From Physcocola sp002396385 (GTDB taxonomy: Bacteria > Bacteroidota > Bacteroidia > Bacteroidales > Paludibacteraceae), in contig CAMNDM010000031.1 of assembly GCA_946535435.1 (NCBI GenBank), positions 1-42,794 on the forward strand: a DNA stretch of 42,794 nucleotides, given 5' to 3'. Both the position numbers and the translations under genes were made by a program. Positions 1-9,492 of the stretch are shown piece by piece. How positions within the stretch are numbered: position 1 is the stretch's first letter; every line of letters starts with the position of its first letter. A model generated the notes under the pieces. That model saw only the letters and a list, made by a program, of their open reading frames with translations, made no database searches and was not told the origin of the DNA.

Positions 1-72
1 GGCCCTTCTACACCAACAGGCCCTTCTACACCAACAGGCCCTTCTACACCAACAGGCCCTTCTACACCAACA
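1..72 (+). repeat. 18-bp tandem repeat encoding GPSTPT
   Basis: Four perfect head-to-tail copies of the 18-mer GGCCCTTCTACACCAACA fill the first 72 bases, and a degenerate GGTCCT follows. The period is a multiple of three and the frame stays open into the gene that follows, so the array encodes GPSTPT repeats. The left end lies outside the window, so the copy number is a minimum. Gly recurs every sixth residue, so this is a Pro/Ser/Thr linker and not a collagen G-X-Y helix. Slippage would change linker length without breaking the frame. Confidence 0.95.
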
Positions 73-651
73 GGTCCTAATGAAATACTAACAGATAATG
101 GTAGTCATAGCACAGTTACCGTGACTAAAGATATGGCTATTAAGATATTTACGTATTTTATTTATGATGTGATGTCGAGTGAAAAGTATGCTTATTCTTC
201 AAAATTAGATATCCATGATAACTATACTTACAAGAAATTAATCCACTTATTAAAGGATAAGAGTAGTTACTATTATTCTGCTAGTGATGATAACTTAGGT
301 TCTCCAAAACAACAAATATATGAACTTATATCTTCTTTAATAGATTTCGAACCTCTTGAAATCAGTAATGGTGATCAATATGAATTTGTAAGACAGGTCT
401 GTGCACTTGTCGCCTCTGAGTTAGTTAGAGCAAATACGAAAAATTATACAATTGATGATTATAATAAAATACCAAAGGCCTCAAATTGTAAAATGTGCGA
501 TTTTTCTAAGTGTAAGGCAATAACACAGGTTCTTGATTTTGTTCAAACAAAATGTGGTAGAACTGGAGATTTTGCATATACTGTGCCGATGTTCCTTGTT
601 GATGAAAATTATATGACTTTACCATACATACTAAAGCGAATTGATGAATAA
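1..651 (+). CDS. C-terminal part of a protein with a GPSTPT repeat linker, unknown function
   Basis: The reading frame is open from the first base of the window to the TAA at 649-651, so this is the 3' end of a longer gene. The GTG at 121 is probably an internal Val and not a start. Visible order: at least four GPSTPT repeats, a short Asn/Thr-rich spacer, then a domain of about 175 residues. That domain is helical in its first half and has a cysteine cluster (KMCDFSKCKA, then TKCGRTG) before a hydrophobic C-terminus. I do not recognise the domain. The next gene begins inside or just after the stop codon, so the two are very likely co-transcribed and perhaps translationally coupled. The low-complexity linker suggests two folded parts separated by a spacer, as in surface or secreted proteins, but the N-terminus that would show a signal peptide is missing. 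Confidence 0.75.
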   Translation, partial: GPSTPTGPSTPTGPSTPTGPSTPTGPNEILTDNGSHSTVTVTKDMAIKIFTYFIYDVMSSEKYAYSSKLDIHDNYTYKKLIHLLKDKSSYYYSASDDNLGSPKQQIYELISSLIDFEPLEISNGDQYEFVRQVCALVASELVRANTKNYTIDDYNKIPKASNCKMCDFSKCKAITQVLDFVQTKCGRTGDFAYTVPMFLVDENYMTLPYILKRIDE

Positions 652-3600
652 AATGAAAAAATACATATTTATACTTCTATCACTTTTATATGTGAACGTT
701 TTTGCCGTTGATGTCAACGACTTAAAGGACAAGAGTGGAGAAGAAATTCTTGGTGATTTGAATAATATCAAGGATTTTGGTGTTGGCTTTAATATGCCAG
801 TTGGTTTCGAAGGTGAATTCGGTCAGATTTATTTCTATGCGGCACTCGACAATATGAAAATGGTGAGAGGTGAAAATCTCGGCGATAACATGACCAAAGC
901 CGAAGCTGTTATTAAAGTGACCTTGCCATTCTTACCTGAACAGGGTGGGGAATCGAATGCCATTTGCTTTAAGGGCGATGTCTTCTTCAAAAAGGGTGAC
1001 CCCGAACAAAGAACTCGTATATATCTAGATAGAAATTATACAATTCCTCTTCTTAAAGACAAGGCTAATTTGGTTTTTGTAAAAGATCCGTCAACAGTAA
1101 AAAAAGAGTTGGGGGATTGTAAATTGCCCGATGAAAGCAAAGATGGAAGTAACTATGTCGAGTTTAACTGTAATGGTGTGCAGGCTGTACACTTACAAGG
1201 CTATGTAGACTTCCTTGACTACTTGGTGGCCATGAAAAAAGGCAAGGTTCAGGATAAAATGCCAGAAAAAAAAGATCAACATGGTAATATAATAGAACAA
1301 AAGAATACAAATCCTGAATATGAGGCCTGGACTGAAAAAGAGGATAAGCATGTCCGTGCGGTTTTCTCTCTTGACGCCAAAGGTGGTTTTGTTTCAAAAT
1401 TGTGTTTTTCTTCTCCTTTCAAAGTAAAAGACGCAAAAAACTTTGTGTTTGAGGTTTCAGATGCTGTCATTGATTTGAGTACTGTGAAAAATGCGCCTGA
1501 TTTTGAACTCCCATCAGGATATATGCCACAGGGACTTTCAGCTGAGACCTGGACTGGGTTTGCGCTTAGGAAACTGACTTGCTATTTCCCTGAAGATTTT
1601 AAATTGAATGACTCTGATAAAATTCCCGAAGCTACAGTCTACGATATGTTTATCGATGATTATGGTTTTACGGGAAAGGCTAAAGGTGAACACTTGGTTA
1701 ATAAAAATCTAGGTAATGCAGGTGCTAGAATCTCACTAGATAATGTTGCTGTCGAGTTCTACCAAAACGAATTTATGAAGGGAGAAATGGATGGCGGCAT
1801 TGATATTCCTTTCTTAAAAAAGGTCTCAAGTAAAGATGCATTGACGCATGCTAATACTGAGCAAGAATTGTTAAACAGAGAAAACAATTCAAATGACGTA
1901 TTGAAATTCGATTATTCTATTCGTGTATCATTACATACCGACGAGAAAACTGGCGATAAGAAATATGGATTTGCAGGTAAGGCCACAACTGGCGAAGCAG
2001 GACAAACCTTCCAAGTTCCATTTACCGACAAGGCTACTGTAACGCTTAACCCTGGTACGGGTGTTTATATCACAAATTATTATAGAGATGTAGAAACCTC
2101 AACCATCTCAGCTAATACCTCGGGTGATGCTGCTACGGAAGACTCTGTTGGACGCTTGCGTTTCAAAATCGTTCTTAATGGCTCGCTCGATTTGGCTTCT
2201 GCTGCTGCTTCCAAAGGAGAAGCTGGTGGTTCCCTTCTAGGTTATGATTGTAAATTCGAGGGAATCGCATTTGAGGGTCTCACTTTCCAAAATGTTGGGA
2301 AAAAGGTATCTCTTGACCGACTTGCTTTGAAGGGTAAGCTAGAAACTAAGTTCTTAGGCATGACACTGACTTTGAACGAACTCGGGTGGAGGAATGGAAA
2401 ACCAACTATAAATCAAAAGTTTAAAGTTGATGAAGAAGCCTGCGGAGGTTTGATTATGGATGCTAAAATACAGGTTATTCCTAACGGCAGCGGTAATATC
2501 GCTCCTGATTTTGGCGGCTTGTTCAAAACCTTCTATGGAACGGTGAAAAACAGCGGAATTGCGGAAAATTGGCACTTCGGTGGTATTGATGTAAATCACA
2601 TTGGTCTTGATGCAGACATAGGTGCTATAAAGTTGAAGGGTGAGATTGATTTGTATAAAGATGACGACGTCTTCGGCAAAGGATTTAAAGGTAAGGTAGA
2701 CCTTACTATTAAGCCAGTTGACGTAACAGCCAATGTACAGGCTTGTTTTGGTAGTGTTACCAAAAATAATGAAAAGGTTAAGTATTGGTTTACTAAAGCG
2801 GGCTGTAGTTTTCCTAATAGCGGTATTCCAGTATTCTCAGGCCTTTATTTGAAGAGTCTGACTGGTGGTGCTTATTATCATATGAATAATAATGTTAAAA
2901 GAATTCCAGTAGACCAATGGCCAGAAGAATATGCGCCAGACGATCCAAATACTCCTTTTGTGTTTGCTGACGTGAAAGATTATGTTCCTGATCCGAATAT
3001 CAAACTGGGTATAATTGCTGGTGTTGGCTTGATTTTTGGAGGCGAAAATTTAGCAAATTTGAATGCGGAGCTGAATATCAAATTTGCCGGCGATTTTGCT
3101 GTTGAACAAATTACCATTGGTGGTGATTTCTCTATGATAGCTCCAACTCCTAAATTTGTGACTGACGCCGCAAAAAAATTGGAGAAAGTTGAAAAATATA
3201 TGGCAAAATTGGCCAATGAGTCAAAAGTATGTTCTGCACTGAGAGATGACTTCTTAAAGCCAACTGATCCTAAAGATGAAAATAACAATGATATTCTTGG
3301 AAAAATTGCCCCTAGTAGTGGTACAATACATGGTTGGGCTAAAATCGATTATATTCCTTCTGAAAAGTTCTTCAATTTGAACTCTGCTGTAAAAGCGGAT
3401 TTTGGCGAATTGATGGAAGGTTATGCCAGCGTAAATATGCGAATCTCTCCTGAAAAATGGTATTTCCGTATTGGTTCCGACACCTATCCTGCTTATTTGA
3501 GGTTCCTGGGTGGTATTGCTGAAGGTAAAACCTACTTTATGACAGGAGAATTGCCAAGCCCTAATTTGAAACCTTTGTCTCCTGACGCGGCTAATAAGTT

Positions 3601-4027
3601 TAAGAGTGTATCTTATTCAGCCGACGAGGTGGCAACCGATAAAAAAGCACATGGTGTGGCATTTGCCGTTAACACACGTGCGGATCTTTCTTTTGATAAA
3701 TTTCCATTAGTATTTGCCGGGTTCTATATCGAAGGTGGCTGTGATTTGCTGCTAACCGATTGTCCACGTCCTAGTAAAGGAAATTCCAAGTGGAGGGCCA
3801 AAGGAAGTATTTATGGAGACTTCGGTGTAGATCTGGGCGTGAATTTGTACTTTACTAAAATTCCTGTTATTGAGGCTAATGCATTCTTTGGACTGAAAGG
3901 TGCTGCACCTTCTCCTTTACAAGGAGACGCAATTGCAAGTTTCAATTTAAAGGTTGGTCATATAATTGACACTTATGCTGATTTGCACGTTCATATGGGG
4001 CCAAAAGAAGAAGTTACCTGTCATTAA
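644..4027 (+). CDS. large secreted protein, apparently beta-rich, unknown function
   Basis: The start is ATG 644, which overlaps the upstream stop, or ATG 653; both give a clear signal peptide (MKKYIFILLSLL... ending near NVFA), so the product is exported. The mature chain of about 1100 residues has many alternating hydrophobic/charged stretches with glycines (for example IKLKGEIDLYKDD and GFKGKVDLTIKP), which suggests a long beta-solenoid or elongated beta protein. A module with a fatty-looking beta strand, a phrase like LTCYFPEDFK and then FIDDYGFTGKA appears near residue 310. Scattered cysteine pairs (DCPRPSK, EEVTCH at the very end) suggest disulfides. There is no T9SS sorting domain and no terminal aromatic residue typical of a porin. 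I do not recognise the family. The fibronectin-type gene 19 bases downstream and the linker protein upstream suggest a joint role at the cell surface; this is inference. Confidence 0.8.
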   Translation: MNKMKKYIFILLSLLYVNVFAVDVNDLKDKSGEEILGDLNNIKDFGVGFNMPVGFEGEFGQIYFYAALDNMKMVRGENLGDNMTKAEAVIKVTLPFLPEQGGESNAICFKGDVFFKKGDPEQRTRIYLDRNYTIPLLKDKANLVFVKDPSTVKKELGDCKLPDESKDGSNYVEFNCNGVQAVHLQGYVDFLDYLVAMKKGKVQDKMPEKKDQHGNIIEQKNTNPEYEAWTEKEDKHVRAVFSLDAKGGFVSKLCFSSPFKVKDAKNFVFEVSDAVIDLSTVKNAPDFELPSGYMPQGLSAETWTGFALRKLTCYFPEDFKLNDSDKIPEATVYDMFIDDYGFTGKAKGEHLVNKNLGNAGARISLDNVAVEFYQNEFMKGEMDGGIDIPFLKKVSSKDALTHANTEQELLNRENNSNDVLKFDYSIRVSLHTDEKTGDKKYGFAGKATTGEAGQTFQVPFTDKATVTLNPGTGVYITNYYRDVETSTISANTSGDAATEDSVGRLRFKIVLNGSLDLASAAASKGEAGGSLLGYDCKFEGIAFEGLTFQNVGKKVSLDRLALKGKLETKFLGMTLTLNELGWRNGKPTINQKFKVDEEACGGLIMDAKIQVIPNGSGNIAPDFGGLFKTFYGTVKNSGIAENWHFGGIDVNHIGLDADIGAIKLKGEIDLYKDDDVFGKGFKGKVDLTIKPVDVTANVQACFGSVTKNNEKVKYWFTKAGCSFPNSGIPVFSGLYLKSLTGGAYYHMNNNVKRIPVDQWPEEYAPDDPNTPFVFADVKDYVPDPNIKLGIIAGVGLIFGGENLANLNAELNIKFAGDFAVEQITIGGDFSMIAPTPKFVTDAAKKLEKVEKYMAKLANESKVCSALRDDFLKPTDPKDENNNDILGKIAPSSGTIHGWAKIDYIPSEKFFNLNSAVKADFGELMEGYASVNMRISPEKWYFRIGSDTYPAYLRFLGGIAEGKTYFMTGELPSPNLKPLSPDAANKFKSVSYSADEVATDKKAHGVAFAVNTRADLSFDKFPLVFAGFYIEGGCDLLLTDCPRPSKGNSKWRAKGSIYGDFGVDLGVNLYFTKIPVIEANAFFGLKGAAPSPLQGDAIASFNLKVGHIIDTYADLHVHMGPKEEVTCH

Positions 4028-4046
4028 TTTTGTATAAAATAGAGAA

Positions 4047-6122
4047 ATGCGAAATATTAATAAACTAATTGTATTTGTTGTCCTTTTGTGCAACGCTTTC
4101 GCCGGTCTTAGTCAGCAAAAGTTCGACATTGTTTTAAAGGCCTATTATACAGGTTATAATACGCTCTTACGTTGGTATCCCAAAGATATAGAAACTTACC
4201 AAAAGTGCGTGGAAGAAGGTTTTGTGGTAGAAAGACGCCAACCAGGTTCTGTGGAAGGTTGGACTACTTTAAGTCCTATAATAAAAGGCTCTTTTGGCGA
4301 TATCTTTAATCTTGAAAAGAAGACGAAGGAGGCGGCTCTCCTTAGTATGATTCTTTATAAGGATCTTACAATGGAGCGAATTAAACAGGAAATGCCAGAT
4401 TCATTAGACGCATTTAAAGAGGAATACCGCCAAATGACTGCCAATCCACAGGCAAAGTCTTTGTACTATGCGATGTTTTTGCTTTCCACCGAATTTAGTG
4501 TGGATATTGCAAAGTATGCTGCTTTGAACTATTTGGACGATAAAGTGCAGACACAGCAGGTGTACGAATATAGAGTGCGGCCTAAAAACGAAAAGCTGAA
4601 GTTGAACTGTGAAATTGCCAAAATTACTACCAATAAAAAAACTGAACTACCTGCTGTTTCACAACTGAAGTCTCTTAGAAACGATAAGTCGGTCAGATTC
4701 AGTTGGTTCTTGACTCCTGAAATGGATGAGGCATATTCGGGATACGATTTGGAACGTAGTGAAGACGGGATTCATTTTAAGAAGGTGAACGAACGACCTA
4801 TTATTCATATTACTATGTCTGATGTAGACAAGGACTCTATCTTTTATAGAAGTGATTTGCCTGAGTGTGGGAAAAAATACTATTACCGTATAGTAGGTTT
4901 AAGTGGTTTCGGCTTTACTGGTAAACCAAGCAATGTGGTTACTGAGAAATGTGTAGACCGATACACGGTTCGTCCGATGGTGAATACCATTAGGTTTAAT
5001 AATAAAGTTGAGGCTGAAATCACATGGACGGTTGATAATCCGGACAAGCAAGAAATTAGAGCTTTTGAAGTGCAACGTGCCAGACATCTTCATGTGACTG
5101 GTGTTGATTCTTTTGAGGCCATCTCTAAACGTCTGTCACCGAAAACTTTCTCGTTTGTTGATAAAAAGCCGTTTAAAACCAACTATTACCGTATAGCCGC
5201 TTATGGCGATGAGGGGCAGGTGGGTTATAGTAACATTGTGTTTAAATATCCTGCTGATACGATGCCTCCTTCAATACCTACAGGCTTGAAGGGTGTTATT
5301 GATTCTGCTGGTATTTGTACTTTGACGTGGAATCAGAACCCAGAGGATGACATTAGGGGATACCGTGTTTTTGTTTCTAACGATAGCACATTTGAATTCC
5401 TTTGTTGTACTGATACTATATTGAAAGAAACAAAGTATACTACAAAGTTGTTCTTAGGCTCGTTGACGAATGATATTTATTATAAGGTACAGGCTGTTGG
5501 CGGTAACTATGCTCACAGTGGTTTGTCTCCGTTCATCAAGTTAATGAAGCCAGATACCATACCTCCAGCATTGATTGTCTTTGATGAAATTAAACAAAAC
5601 GAAGACAATAGTCTTCAGTTCTCCTGGTTCGATAGTCCAAGTATTGATGTGGCTAAAGTAGACTTGTATAGAAAAATTTTACCAGATACCACTTGGACCT
5701 TGGCTGAACAATGGACGGGTAAAACCACATCTCGTGTTTTTGCGGATACAGTTGCTTTCGTGGGCGAAAAGGTAACGTATAAATTCAATATATACGACGA
5801 GAGTGGAAATGTGGCTGTAGCAGAAATGGTGCCGTACCAAACTAAAATTCTTCGTCAACACTGCTTAAAGAATCTCCGTTTGGTAAAAGACCATAAAGAG
5901 GGTGGTATTTTTGTAGAATGGAGCCGTTGTGGATGCCAGATAAAATTTGTACGAATCTTCCGTAAGGAAGACGGAGGTGACTACAAAATAGTAAAAACTG
6001 TGAAAGGAAACGACACCAGTTACTTTGACAAGTCGGTTTATGTGGGCCACGAATATGAATATATGGTGCTGCCAATTACCGAAAAGATGTCGGAACCTGA
6101 AGTTGAAAAAGTTCAGTTCTGA
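4047..6122 (+). CDS. secreted protein with multiple fibronectin type III-like domains
   Basis: A signal peptide (MRNINKLIVFVVLLCNAFAGLSQ) leads into 691 residues. From about residue 205 on there are roughly five fibronectin type III-like units, recognisable by phrases such as VRFSWFLTPE, YYYRIVG, AEITWTV, YYRIAAYGD, CTLTWNQNPEDDIRGYRVF and YYKVQAVG. The first 200 residues look like another such unit (LLRWYPKD, FVVERR, YEYRVRP) interrupted by a helical insert around residues 75-160. Such domains usually serve as adhesion or spacer modules in secreted Bacteroidota proteins. There is no C-terminal sorting domain; the chain ends in VEKVQF. It lies 19 bases after the large secreted protein and is the last gene before a strong terminator, so the three genes at the left edge most likely form one operon. 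Its substrate or partner cannot be read from sequence. Confidence 0.85.
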   Translation: MRNINKLIVFVVLLCNAFAGLSQQKFDIVLKAYYTGYNTLLRWYPKDIETYQKCVEEGFVVERRQPGSVEGWTTLSPIIKGSFGDIFNLEKKTKEAALLSMILYKDLTMERIKQEMPDSLDAFKEEYRQMTANPQAKSLYYAMFLLSTEFSVDIAKYAALNYLDDKVQTQQVYEYRVRPKNEKLKLNCEIAKITTNKKTELPAVSQLKSLRNDKSVRFSWFLTPEMDEAYSGYDLERSEDGIHFKKVNERPIIHITMSDVDKDSIFYRSDLPECGKKYYYRIVGLSGFGFTGKPSNVVTEKCVDRYTVRPMVNTIRFNNKVEAEITWTVDNPDKQEIRAFEVQRARHLHVTGVDSFEAISKRLSPKTFSFVDKKPFKTNYYRIAAYGDEGQVGYSNIVFKYPADTMPPSIPTGLKGVIDSAGICTLTWNQNPEDDIRGYRVFVSNDSTFEFLCCTDTILKETKYTTKLFLGSLTNDIYYKVQAVGGNYAHSGLSPFIKLMKPDTIPPALIVFDEIKQNEDNSLQFSWFDSPSIDVAKVDLYRKILPDTTWTLAEQWTGKTTSRVFADTVAFVGEKVTYKFNIYDESGNVAVAEMVPYQTKILRQHCLKNLRLVKDHKEGGIFVEWSRCGCQIKFVRIFRKEDGGDYKIVKTVKGNDTSYFDKSVYVGHEYEYMVLPITEKMSEPEVEKVQF

Positions 6123-6151
6123 TAAACATTTGGTATTGATAAAATAATCAG

Positions 6152-6200
6152 CTCCCACACAACGCTATAGGTGTGTTGTGTGGGAGTTTCTTTTTCTTTT
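6152..6200 (+). terminator. intrinsic terminator closing the left-edge operon
   Basis: CTCCCACACAAC at 6152-6163 pairs perfectly with GTTGTGTGGGAG at 6175-6186 (12 bp, 11-base loop). A T-rich tract broken only by two Cs runs to 6200. It ends the secreted-protein operon just before the AAA/nuclease array. Confidence 0.92.
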
Positions 6201-6242
6201 GTGTGGAGACCTTCCCACAACGATATTTTCCCCAATAATCCC

Positions 6243-6250
6243 TATCTTTA
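6243..6250 (+). promoter_or_regulatory. -7-like element before AAA/nuclease copy 1 (also at 7853 and 9463)
   Basis: TATCTTTA, one base off the Bacteroidota -7 consensus TAnnTTTG, lies 23 bases before the start codon. The same sequence occurs at 7853-7860 and 9463-9470 because the leader is part of each repeat unit. All three are followed by a strong ribosome binding site, AAAGGAGGAAGAG. Each copy may therefore be transcribed on its own. Confidence 0.45.
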
Positions 6251-6272
6251 CAGAAACAAAGGAGGAAGAGCG

Positions 6273-7823
6273 ATGAAATATCCGATCGGCATACAGTCAT
6301 TTGATGAGATAATCACAGGCGGTTACGTCTATGTGGACAAAACCGAATTGATATATAGTCTGGTAGACTCAGGAAAGTATTATTTTCTGAGCCGTCCGCG
6401 CCGTTTTGGTAAGAGTCTGCTGACGTCTACGCTGGAGGCCTATTTCCTAGGCCGCCGAGAACTGTTCAAAGGCCTGGTCATGGAACGCCTGGAAACGGAC
6501 TGGACGGAGTATCCGGTCTTTCATCTCGATTTCTCAGGAGCTGATTATACAGAAGCAGCTTCGTTAGATACCCGTCTTTCTCTTACTTTAGAAAGTTGGG
6601 AGAAAAAATACGGTCGGAATGCGAACGAGAATAACTATGGGGAACGCTTTTATGGCGCGATAGTCCGTGCTCAAGAACAGACGGGGCGAAAAGTGGTCAT
6701 ACTTATCGACGAGTACGACAAACCCTTGACCGACACCATCGGCAACCCTGGTTTGCAGGATGCCAACCGGTCGCTGCTGCAAGGCCTCTATGGCGTGCTG
6801 AAGCGTGCCGACGCCTACATCAAGTTCGCCTTCCTGACGGGAGTGACCCGTTACGGCAAGTTGGGAATCTTCAGTGCAGCCAACAACCTTGAGGATATAT
6901 CCATGAGTGAGCATTACGCAACGTTGTGCGGCATCAACGAGGCGGAGCTGCACGCCTGTTTCGATGAAGAAGTGCAGGCGTTTGCTGACAAACTGCAAGT
7001 CAGTAAAACAGATATGTACGCGCTGTTGAAGCGCAAGTACGACGGCTACCATTTCAGTGCCTGCTCCGACGGTGTCTATAATCCGTTCAGCCTGTTAGAC
7101 GCTCTGAAAAACAGGGTGTTGGAAAACAAGTGGTTCTCGACCGGCACGCCGACCTACCTGGCGAGGATACTGCGCATGGGTGATTTTGACCTGACCCAGT
7201 TCAACGGCTCTGTTATAGCGACAAAAGTAGATATGGAATCGTTCGGTAACGGAGAGGAGAACGTTCTTGCCGCCCTCTACCAGAGCGGATATCTAACCAT
7301 CAAAGACTACGACGGCAGTTTGTTCTACAAACTAGGCTTCCCGAACGAGGAGGTGGAGTCCGGCTTTATCCAGTATCTGATGAAGGAATTTACCGGCAAA
7401 CAGTCGGGTCAGCTGAACAGGGACTTGGTGGCGTTGAGGGAACTCATTGGCAGAAACGATGTGGATGGCTTTATGGCGCAGATACAGAACATCATCGCCC
7501 AGATTCCATTCGAGAGCAACGACGCCAAACTGATAGAGGCGAACTTCCGCAATATGGTTTACCTGATTATCAGTTTCACGGGCTACCGCACGAATATAGA
7601 GTTCCCGACCCTTGGCGGCCGCATCGACATCTATTTCGAGACATCAGAATGCGCCTACATCATCGAGTGCAAGCGCGACGCTACGGCACTATCGGCCTTG
7701 GAACAGATCGACGATAAGAAATACGCAGAAAAAGTGTCGGCCACCGGCAAGCGTGTTGTGAAGGTGGGTGCCAACTTCAGCACCACAGCGCGGAACCTGA
7801 CCGAATGGGTGGTGGGGAAGTAA
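6273..7823 (+). CDS. AAA-ATPase-like/PD-(D/E)XK nuclease protein, copy 1
   Basis: 516 residues from ATG 6273, chosen because GGAGGAAGAG lies just upstream and the other copies start at the same point; the frame is open further upstream but that part overlaps the terminator. The N-terminal AAA-ATPase-like domain (PF09820 type) has an atypical P-loop, RPRRFGKS, at residues 41-48 and a Walker B VVILIDEYD at 141-149. The C-terminal domain (PDDEXK_9 type) shows the nuclease-fold core GRID with D452, then E465-C-K467 and Q478. The family is abundant in Bacteroidota and its role is not established; DNA or RNA cleavage driven by ATP is a guess from the domains. This copy differs from copies 2 and 3 only in about the first 146 residues, most strongly between HLDFSG and TGRKVV (residues 90-138); from E147 on the proteins are identical. 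Confidence 0.93.
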   Translation: MKYPIGIQSFDEIITGGYVYVDKTELIYSLVDSGKYYFLSRPRRFGKSLLTSTLEAYFLGRRELFKGLVMERLETDWTEYPVFHLDFSGADYTEAASLDTRLSLTLESWEKKYGRNANENNYGERFYGAIVRAQEQTGRKVVILIDEYDKPLTDTIGNPGLQDANRSLLQGLYGVLKRADAYIKFAFLTGVTRYGKLGIFSAANNLEDISMSEHYATLCGINEAELHACFDEEVQAFADKLQVSKTDMYALLKRKYDGYHFSACSDGVYNPFSLLDALKNRVLENKWFSTGTPTYLARILRMGDFDLTQFNGSVIATKVDMESFGNGEENVLAALYQSGYLTIKDYDGSLFYKLGFPNEEVESGFIQYLMKEFTGKQSGQLNRDLVALRELIGRNDVDGFMAQIQNIIAQIPFESNDAKLIEANFRNMVYLIISFTGYRTNIEFPTLGGRIDIYFETSECAYIIECKRDATALSALEQIDDKKYAEKVSATGKRVVKVGANFSTTARNLTEWVVGK

Positions 7824-7882
7824 ACGTGTGATAAGAAATCCCCAATAATCCCTATCTTTACAGAAACAAAGGAGGAAGAGCG

Positions 7883-9433
7883 ATGAAATATCCGATCGGC
7901 ATACAGTCATTTGACAAAATAATAGAAGGCGGTTATGTGTACGTAGACAAGACGGAGCTTGTCTATAAGCTGGTTTCGTCTGGCGAATACTATTTTCTGA
8001 GCCGTCCGCGCCGTTTTGGTAAAAGCCTGCTGACGTCTACACTGGAAGCCTATTTCCTAGGCCGCCGGGAACTGTTCAAAGGCCTGGCCCTGGAACGCCT
8101 GGAAACGGACTGGACGGAGTATCCGGTCTTTCATCTGGATTTTTCTGGCGAATCTTACACGAGCGGTGATGTCGTCCGTGCCACTCTCGATGATTTCCTG
8201 AGTGAAAAGGAAGTTATATACGGGAGGGAAGAAACAGAAGTGTCGTTCGGTTTGCGTTTCATGGGCTTGATAAAACGTGCATACGAGAAGACGGGACGCA
8301 AGGTGGTGGTTCTTGTAGATGAGTACGACAAACCCTTGACCGACACCATCGGCAACCCTGGTTTGCAGGATGCCAACCGGTCGCTGCTGCAAGGCCTCTA
8401 TGGCGTGCTGAAGCGTGCCGACGCCTACATCAAGTTCGCCTTCCTGACGGGAGTGACCCGTTACGGCAAGTTGGGAATCTTCAGTGCAGCCAACAACCTT
8501 GAGGATATATCCATGAGTGAGCATTACGCAACGTTGTGCGGCATCAACGAGGCGGAGCTGCACGCCTGTTTCGATGAAGAAGTGCAGGCGTTTGCTGACA
8601 AACTGCAAGTCAGTAAAACAGATATGTACGCGCTGTTGAAGCGCAAGTACGACGGCTACCATTTCAGTGCCTGCTCCGACGGTGTCTATAATCCGTTCAG
8701 CCTGTTAGACGCTCTGAAAAACAGGGTGTTGGAAAACAAGTGGTTCTCGACCGGCACGCCGACCTACCTGGCGAGGATACTGCGCATGGGTGATTTTGAC
8801 CTGACCCAGTTCAACGGCTCTGTTATAGCGACAAAAGTAGATATGGAATCGTTCGGTAACGGAGAGGAGAACGTTCTTGCCGCCCTCTACCAGAGCGGAT
8901 ATCTAACCATCAAAGACTACGACGGCAGTTTGTTCTACAAACTAGGCTTCCCGAACGAGGAGGTGGAGTCCGGCTTTATCCAGTATCTGATGAAGGAATT
9001 TACCGGCAAACAGTCGGGTCAGCTGAACAGGGACTTGGTGGCGTTGAGGGAACTCATTGGCAGAAACGATGTGGATGGCTTTATGGCGCAGATACAGAAC
9101 ATCATCGCCCAGATTCCATTCGAGAGCAACGACGCCAAACTGATAGAGGCGAACTTCCGCAATATGGTTTACCTGATTATCAGTTTCACGGGCTACCGCA
9201 CGAATATAGAGTTCCCGACCCTTGGCGGCCGCATCGACATCTATTTCGAGACATCAGAATGCGCCTACATCATCGAGTGCAAGCGCGACGCTACGGCACT
9301 ATCGGCCTTGGAACAGATCGACGATAAGAAATACGCAGAAAAAGTGTCGGCCACCGGCAAGCGTGTTGTGAAGGTGGGTGCCAACTTCAGCACCACAGCG
9401 CGGAACCTGACCGAATGGGTGGTGGGGAAGTAA
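7883..9433 (+). CDS. AAA-ATPase-like/PD-(D/E)XK nuclease protein, copy 2
   Basis: 516 residues with the same plan as copy 1: P-loop RPRRFGKS at 41-48, Walker B VVVLVDEYD near 141-149, and a C-terminal nuclease-like core with D452 and E465-C-K467. Start ATG 7883 has the same GGAGGAAGAG ribosome binding site. It follows copy 1 after 59 bases that hold a short spacer and the repeated leader. The protein matches copy 3 except for the last residue (Lys here, Glu there). In residues 90-138 it carries a segment (SYTSGDVVRATLDDFL...) unrelated by eye to that of copy 1 but of equal length. No frameshift or premature stop is present, so all three copies look functional. Confidence 0.93.
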   Translation: MKYPIGIQSFDKIIEGGYVYVDKTELVYKLVSSGEYYFLSRPRRFGKSLLTSTLEAYFLGRRELFKGLALERLETDWTEYPVFHLDFSGESYTSGDVVRATLDDFLSEKEVIYGREETEVSFGLRFMGLIKRAYEKTGRKVVVLVDEYDKPLTDTIGNPGLQDANRSLLQGLYGVLKRADAYIKFAFLTGVTRYGKLGIFSAANNLEDISMSEHYATLCGINEAELHACFDEEVQAFADKLQVSKTDMYALLKRKYDGYHFSACSDGVYNPFSLLDALKNRVLENKWFSTGTPTYLARILRMGDFDLTQFNGSVIATKVDMESFGNGEENVLAALYQSGYLTIKDYDGSLFYKLGFPNEEVESGFIQYLMKEFTGKQSGQLNRDLVALRELIGRNDVDGFMAQIQNIIAQIPFESNDAKLIEANFRNMVYLIISFTGYRTNIEFPTLGGRIDIYFETSECAYIIECKRDATALSALEQIDDKKYAEKVSATGKRVVKVGANFSTTARNLTEWVVGK

Positions 9434-9492
9434 ACGTGTGATAAGAAATCCCCAATAATCCCTATCTTTACAGAAACAAAGGAGGAAGAGCG

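Noticed and set aside
1..72. CRISPR array or collagen-like gene
   Set aside because: The repeats are contiguous without spacers, and Gly occurs every sixth residue rather than every third.
8057..8662. 201-residue frame antisense to AAA/nuclease copy 2 (again at 9667-10272, shorter in copy 1)
   Set aside because: It is an exact shadow of the conserved coding sequence, repeated only because the gene is repeated. No ribosome binding site, no promoter and no domain.
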